DNA from: JABDGZ01 sp964483785
Lineage (GTDB): Bacteria; Omnitrophota; Gorgyraeia; Zapsychrales; Fredricksoniimonadaceae
Direction of reading: 5' to 3'
NCBI GenBank assembly: GCA_964483785.1
Contig: CAZACW010000072.1
Coordinates: forward strand, 1 to 9,535
DNA length: 9,535 nt
Shown: positions 4,674-9,535 of the stretch, in pieces
Position numbering within the stretch: position 1 is the stretch's first letter
Layout of the letters: each line of letters opens with the position of its first letter
The notes under the pieces: generated by a model
Databases searched by the model: none
What the model saw: the letters and a program-made list of their open reading frames with translations, nothing else
What the model was told of the DNA's origin: nothing
Made by a program: the position numbers and the translations under genes

Positions 4674-5753
4674 TCACAATTTTTTACAAATCGCCTCGGC
4701 CATTTGCATGGTCCCGACGGCCGAAGGGTCGTTGCGGTCCGCCTTTAGGTCATAGGTCACGGATTTGCCCTCTTTGAGGATGGCGCGCACGGCCTTATCC
4801 AGGCGGTCGGCCGCGGCCTCTTCCTTGAGGTGGCGCAGCATCCACACCGCGGAAAGGATGGTGGCCGTCGGGTTGACCTTATTTTGGCCCGCGTATTTGG
4901 GCGCGGAGCCGTGCACAGGCTCGAACAAGGCGATCTCATCCCCGTAATTGGCGCCGGGCGCGATCCCCAAACCGCCGACCAGGCCGGCGCAAAGGTCTGA
5001 GATGATATCGCCGTACAGATTGGGCAAAACCAGGCAGTCAAAGGCAAAGGTATTTTGCACCAGCTGCATGCACATATTATCGACGATGCAATCGTTGAAT
5101 TCGACCTTGCCTTCATAATCCTTGGCCACTTCCCCCGCGCATTTCAAAAACAGGCCGTCGGTAAATTTCATGATATTGGCCTTGTGCACGGCCGTCATTT
5201 TTTTGCGGCCGCTGCTGACGGCCCAGTCAAAGGCGAACTTCACGATACGCTTGGAACCGCTGACGGAAATGGGCTTGATCGATATGGAAGAATCTTCCTT
5301 GATCTTCTTGGGCGACATCTCATTGATGAGCGTGCGCAGACGGTTGACCTCGGGGGTGCCGATGTCAAATTCAATGCCGGCGTACAAATCTTCCGTGTTC
5401 TCGCGGAAGATCATCAGATTGACATTTTTGATCGGTGTCTTGGTGCCTTCATAATACAAGCAGGGCCGGACACAGGCAAACAGGTCCAGGGACTGGCGCA
5501 GCTGCACATTGACCGAGCGGAAACCCTTTCCGACGGGCGTTGTGATGGGCCCCTTGATGGCGGTCTTGTTGCGGCGGATGGAATGTAGCACCTCTTCCGT
5601 CAGGGGCTGGCCGTGCTTTTGCAGGGATTTCTCGCCCACTTCCTGCACTTCCCAGTTGATCTTGACGCCCGTCGCATCAACGCACAGGCGCATGGCGCCG
5701 GAGACTTCCGGGCCGATCCCGTCGCCGGGTAATAATGTCACGTTATGGCTCAT
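4674..5753 (-). CDS. icd: Isocitrate dehydrogenase, short IDH/IPMDH-type
   Basis: A 359-residue beta-decarboxylating dehydrogenase, converting isocitrate to 2-oxoglutarate with NAD(P) and Mg2+/Mn2+. Substrate residues are those of isocitrate enzymes: RSVNVQLRQ (79-87; Ser80, Asn82, Arg86), Arg96, Arg117, ENTEDLYAG (118-126; Tyr124), Lys191 in KANIMKFTDG, and metal ligands Asp225, Asp249 and Asp253 (LYGDIISD). The length matches the NAD-dependent and isopropylmalate-like branch, about 55 residues shorter than E. coli Icd. Yet the cofactor loop reads HGSAPKYAGQ (281-290), with Lys286 and Tyr287 where E. coli NADP-Icd has Lys344 and Tyr345, and VTYDL keeps the Tyr391 equivalent (Tyr334); the Arg395 equivalent is Ala338. 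NAD enzymes usually have Asp and Ile/Ala at the first two places. I infer NADP or dual use. A clear Shine-Dalgarno (AGAGGT) sits 5 nt before the ATG; the strong terminator follows its stop. Confidence 0.88.
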   Translation of the reverse strand: MSHNVTLLPGDGIGPEVSGAMRLCVDATGVKINWEVQEVGEKSLQKHGQPLTEEVLHSIRRNKTAIKGPITTPVGKGFRSVNVQLRQSLDLFACVRPCLYYEGTKTPIKNVNLMIFRENTEDLYAGIEFDIGTPEVNRLRTLINEMSPKKIKEDSSISIKPISVSGSKRIVKFAFDWAVSSGRKKMTAVHKANIMKFTDGLFLKCAGEVAKDYEGKVEFNDCIVDNMCMQLVQNTFAFDCLVLPNLYGDIISDLCAGLVGGLGIAPGANYGDEIALFEPVHGSAPKYAGQNKVNPTATILSAVWMLRHLKEEAAADRLDKAVRAILKEGKSVTYDLKADRNDPSAVGTMQMAEAICKKL

Positions 5754-5757
5754 AAGG

Positions 5758-5763
5758 ACCTCT
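5758..5763 (-). promoter_or_regulatory. Shine-Dalgarno of the isocitrate dehydrogenase gene
   Basis: AGAGGT on the minus strand, ending 4-5 nt before ATG 5753, fixes the start codon. The 45-nt gap to pilT (5754-5798) holds no hairpin; it allows read-through within unit A. Confidence 0.7.
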
Positions 5764-5798
5764 TAGTCTAAACAGGGTTCAATTTTTTAAGCGGAATG

Positions 5799-6869
5799 TT
5801 ATTTTTTCGGCAGCAGGGTTTTCAATTCATTGACGTTCGTGGCCATCTCCAGCGCGGTTTCATAAGTGATAATGCCTTTCAAATACAATTCACTTAAGGA
5901 CTTGTCAAAGGTCCGCATGCCCAGCTGGCCTCCGGTTTGAATGGCCGTGCGCAGCTGCTCCACGGCCCGCTCACGGATCATGTTGCGCACGCCGGCCGTG
6001 GCCATCATGATCTCCGGCACCATGATCCGGCCCTTGCCCGTGGCCCGGGGCGCCAATTTCTGGGAAATCACCCCCTGCAGGGCCGTCGAGAGCTGCAAGC
6101 GGACCTGCTGCTGCTGATAGGGCGGGAAAACGTCGATGATGCGCTCAATGGTCTGGGGGCAGTCCGGCGTGTGCAGGGTGGCCAGGACCAAATGGCCGGT
6201 TTCCGCCGCGGTCAGGGCCGTGCTGATGGTCTCCAAATCACGCATCTCCCCCACCACAATCACGTCCGGGTCCTGGCGCAGGCAGCGCTTCAAGGCCTCG
6301 GCAAAAGAATTGGTGTCGCGGTAGACCTCGCGCTGTTTGATCACGGACTTGTTATTGGTGAAAATGTACTCAATGGGGTCTTCGATGCACATGATGATGC
6401 AGGCCCGCTCGGAATTGATCAGATTGATCATCGAGGCCAGGGTCGTGGTCTTGCCCGAACCCGTGGGCCCGGTGATCAAGACCAGGCCGTTCTGCCGCCG
6501 GGCCAAATCCGCGATCACCGGCGGCAATTGCAGTTCTTCCATTGAGGGGATGAACAAGGAAATGCGGCGGAAAGCCGCTTCCACCGATCCGCGCTGGACA
6601 TGGACGTTCACGCGGAAACGGTCCATCCCGGTCAGGGCCAGGGAAAAATCCAGCTCCTTGTCCTGCTCAAATTTGGCTTTTTGTTTGTCATTCAGGACGC
6701 TGAAAATCATGTCCTGGATCTGGTCTCTTTGCAGGACTTCGCTTTTTAAGGGGGCCAGGTTGCCGTCGATGCGGAAAATGGCAGGGCAGTTTTCGGTCAA
6801 ATGCAAATCCGAGGCGTTCTGCTGGATGGCCAGCATCAACAACTCTCTTAATTTGGGCGATTGGTCCAT
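5799..6869 (-). CDS. pilT: Type IV pilus retraction ATPase PilT
   Basis: A 356-residue hexameric secretion-type ATPase at the cytoplasmic base of type IV pili, driving pilus disassembly and twitching. The N-terminal PAS-like domain (about 1-100) includes ASDLHL (19-24) and the DFSL..DRFRVNV block. The motor domain has Walker A GPTGSGKT (134-141), the Asp box CIEDPIEY (161-168), Walker B DVIVVGEMRD (202-211) and the His box TGHLVLATLHT (224-234). The C-terminal AGVRNMIRE (292-300) is the AIRNLIRE signature that marks PilT rather than PilB. Length is typical (about 345-360). The residues after the His box read PDCPQTIERIIDVFPP, where many PilT have NSAAKTIDRIIDVFP, a mild divergence. No other pil gene is in view, so PilT is placed among metabolic genes. 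The start lies 9 nt after the aminotransferase stop, with only a weak GGTG about 12 nt upstream. Confidence 0.95.
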   Translation of the reverse strand: MDQSPKLRELLMLAIQQNASDLHLTENCPAIFRIDGNLAPLKSEVLQRDQIQDMIFSVLNDKQKAKFEQDKELDFSLALTGMDRFRVNVHVQRGSVEAAFRRISLFIPSMEELQLPPVIADLARRQNGLVLITGPTGSGKTTTLASMINLINSERACIIMCIEDPIEYIFTNNKSVIKQREVYRDTNSFAEALKRCLRQDPDVIVVGEMRDLETISTALTAAETGHLVLATLHTPDCPQTIERIIDVFPPYQQQQVRLQLSTALQGVISQKLAPRATGKGRIMVPEIMMATAGVRNMIRERAVEQLRTAIQTGGQLGMRTFDKSLSELYLKGIITYETALEMATNVNELKTLLPKK

Positions 6870-6878
6870 AAGCGGCGT

Positions 6879-8060
<1,182 letters not shown>

Positions 8061-8067
8061 GCTGATT

Positions 8068-8073
8068 CTCCTT
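8068..8073 (-). promoter_or_regulatory. Shine-Dalgarno of the aminotransferase gene
   Basis: AAGGAG on the minus strand, 7 nt before ATG 8060; the best ribosome binding site in the window. It lies within the 21-nt gap after lpxI. Confidence 0.75.
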
Positions 8074-8081
8074 AAAAATTC

Positions 8082-8897
8082 CTATCCCGCAACCAGGCAA
8101 ATGCCCGCCTGGTTGGCCTTGTCAACGGTCTTGTCCCTCTCGATGATCAAGGTCTTGCCTGCCTCAATGGCCAGGCAGGCGGCCTTGACCGCGGCCATGG
8201 CAGCGATGGTGCGCGGCCCGATCACCGGCACATCAAAGCGGTTGTCCTGGGCCGGCTTGGAGGTTTTGACCACCACCGCCCCTTCCCGCGCGATGAGGCC
8301 GCCGCGCTTGATGGCCCTATCCGTGCCTTCCATGGCTTCGATGGCCACGATGGCCCTGTCCTTGATGACCACGGTCTGCCCGATATCGATGCCTCCGACG
8401 AGCTTGGCGATGGTAAGGCCGAAATCAATGTCCTTCAATTCCGCCTGCGTCGGGCCGCGTTTGGTCAAGGTGCCGCGCGGGGCCAGGTATTTGTTCAACA
8501 AAAAGGTGGAGTCCAACAGCATCAGGCCTTCCTGGGCCAGCCTCCCGGCCACGGCGGTAAAAATGGTGTCCGCCTTGCGGTCGCGCAAGGCATCGGCCAG
8601 GGCCTGGAATTCCTCGTCCAAATGAAGGGACGGATCGAACAGATGGTCGGGATTCACCTGACCGGCCATGATCACCCGGGCCACCCCTTCCCGGCGGAAA
8701 TACCCAAAGAGCTTTTTCAGCTCGCCGACCTTGAAATAGCGGAACTTGTCGACGCAAAAAAACAACCCGGGAAAGGTGTCACCCACGACACCGGCCGCAA
8801 CGACGCGGTAGCCTTGTTCGCGCGCGGCCCTGGCAAACAAAAAAGGGAACTGCCGGTTGCCGGCGATAAGGCCTATGGTTTTATCAGGAGAGCCCAC
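8082..8897 (-). CDS. lpxI: UDP-2,3-diacylglucosamine pyrophosphatase LpxI
   Basis: A 271-residue LpxI, the enzyme that hydrolyses UDP-2,3-diacylglucosamine to lipid X and UMP, the fourth step of lipid A synthesis, in bacteria that lack LpxH. Family features: IGLIAGNRQFPFLFARAARE (8-27), MAGQV (77-81), EGTDRAIKRGG (190-200), and RFDVPVIGPRTI (220-231). Asp222 in that last block sits where the catalytic Asp225 is in Caulobacter LpxI. The length is normal (about 270-280). It starts with GTG at 8897, inside the last 14 nt of lpxA; this start puts IGLIAGN eight residues in, as usual, and suggests translational coupling, since no Shine-Dalgarno is seen. An Omnitrophota, alphaproteobacterial or other LpxI-type lipid A route is implied. 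LpxB, the next enzyme, is not in view. Confidence 0.93.
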   Translation of the reverse strand: MGSPDKTIGLIAGNRQFPFLFARAAREQGYRVVAAGVVGDTFPGLFFCVDKFRYFKVGELKKLFGYFRREGVARVIMAGQVNPDHLFDPSLHLDEEFQALADALRDRKADTIFTAVAGRLAQEGLMLLDSTFLLNKYLAPRGTLTKRGPTQAELKDIDFGLTIAKLVGGIDIGQTVVIKDRAIVAIEAMEGTDRAIKRGGLIAREGAVVVKTSKPAQDNRFDVPVIGPRTIAAMAAVKAACLAIEAGKTLIIERDKTVDKANQAGICLVAG

Positions 8898-9535
8898 GTT
8901 TGGAAATCTGGATGAACTCGATGACCCGGTGGATTTCCGGCAAGCCGTTTAATTCCCGCTTGACCTGCTGTACGGCGTTGGTGCGGTTAAGGCCGGAGTT
9001 AAACAGGATCTTGAAGGCCCGCCGCAGCATCACTTGGCTCGGCGAAGGGACCTCCGCGCGGCGCAGGCCCACGATATTCAGGCCCCTTAAGGTGGCCGGG
9101 TTGCCGTCGACCAGGGAAAAGGGCGCCACGTCCTGGTTGACCTTGGAACAGCCGCCGATCATGGACAGATAGCCCACCCGGACGTACTGGTGCACGCCGG
9201 AAAGGCCGCCGATCACCACCTTGTCCTCAATGGTGACATGACCCGAGAGGCCCACATAATTGGCCAGCACGCAGTCATTGCCGATCCTGCAGTCATGGGC
9301 CACATGGGAACAGGCCATGAATAAATTGTTGTTGCCGATGAATGTTTCTCCCCCGCCGTCGACCGTGCCGGGATTCACCGTCACGTACTCGCGGAAAATA
9401 TTGTTGGCGCCGATCGTCAGGGCCACATTGTCCTTTTTCTGGTATTTGCGGTCCTGCGGCGGCGAGCCTATCACGGCGCCGGTAAAAAGCTGGCAGCCGT
9501 GGCCGATGGCGGTGTTGCCTTCCACCACGCAATGG
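8884..9535 (-). CDS. lpxA: UDP-GlcNAc acyltransferase LpxA, 5' end cut by right edge
   Basis: The frame stays open through the right edge (first full codon in view codes His at 9534), giving 216 residues; about the first 46 residues of a typical 262-residue LpxA are missing. It is a left-handed beta-helix hexapeptide-repeat trimer that adds a 3-hydroxyacyl chain from acyl-ACP to the 3-OH of UDP-GlcNAc, the first step of lipid A. Seen: IGSPPQDRKY (family IG..PQDLKY), GTVDGGG, and SHVAHDC, holding the equivalents of His122 and catalytic His125 of E. coli. Then VVIGGLSGVHQYVRVG, IGGCSKVNQDV and the C-terminal helical domain (LRRAFKILFNSG). The second Gly of IGGCS aligns with E. coli Gly173, which allows a long (C14-like) acyl chain; a Met there shortens it. 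The His99 equivalent is Asn, a common variant. An apparent internal start at 9528 is a GTG coding Val, not the real start. It overlaps lpxI by 14 nt. Confidence 0.95.
   Translation of the reverse strand, partial: HCVVEGNTAIGHGCQLFTGAVIGSPPQDRKYQKKDNVALTIGANNIFREYVTVNPGTVDGGGETFIGNNNLFMACSHVAHDCRIGNDCVLANYVGLSGHVTIEDKVVIGGLSGVHQYVRVGYLSMIGGCSKVNQDVAPFSLVDGNPATLRGLNIVGLRRAEVPSPSQVMLRRAFKILFNSGLNRTNAVQQVKRELNGLPEIHRVIEFIQISKRGLS

Overview
The window is a gene-dense, mostly GC-rich bacterial segment in which every gene I can support lies on the minus strand, so the biological order runs from the right edge to the left. The gene set points to a diderm bacterium that makes lipid A (LpxA, LpxI, an LpxL/HtrB-type acyltransferase, a TonB-like protein) and has a type IV pilus or related machinery (PilT). 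The mix of a short IDH, LpxI instead of LpxH, an MGDG-synthase/UgtP-type glycosyltransferase, and GC-rich genes with AT-rich intergenic DNA would fit an uncultured PVC-type lineage such as Candidatus Omnitrophota. That placement is an inference from style and gene content, not something the sequence proves.

Unit A (9535 down to about 4600) encodes, in order of transcription, LpxA (5' end cut by the window edge), LpxI, a class I aminotransferase of the AspB type, PilT and an isocitrate dehydrogenase. LpxA and LpxI overlap by 14 nt and the other gaps are 9 to 45 nt. The unit ends in a very strong hairpin plus T-run at 4599-4658.

Unit B (4598 down to about 374) encodes LipB, a stand-alone lipoyl-domain protein, a GT28 glycolipid glycosyltransferase, an LpxL-like acyltransferase, a GT2 glycosyltransferase and a TonB-C-domain protein. 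Five of the five junctions are overlaps or a 1-nt gap (ATGA, TAACATG, ATGGGTAA, ATGA, ATGA), so this is almost certainly one co-translated unit. It joins lipoate attachment to envelope glycolipid assembly. LipB would octanoylate the carrier Lys of the lipoyl domain. The next three enzymes look like a lipid glycosylation and acylation set acting at the inner membrane.

The left 426 bases are different: AT-rich, with several inverted repeats. A perfect 10-bp dyad with a promoter-like -10 in its centre lies directly before an ATG at 186. That ATG opens a frame running off the left edge with a signal-anchor-like stretch, probably the start of an exported protein. A nested inverted repeat (330-411) with a small terminator-like hairpin lies between that gene and the end of unit B.

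Most of the window is recognisable housekeeping and envelope biology. The points most worth a second look are the lone lipoyl domain inside a glycolipid operon, the terminator whose T-run touches the lipB start codon, the dyad-covered promoter at the left, and the NADP-like cofactor residues in the short IDH.
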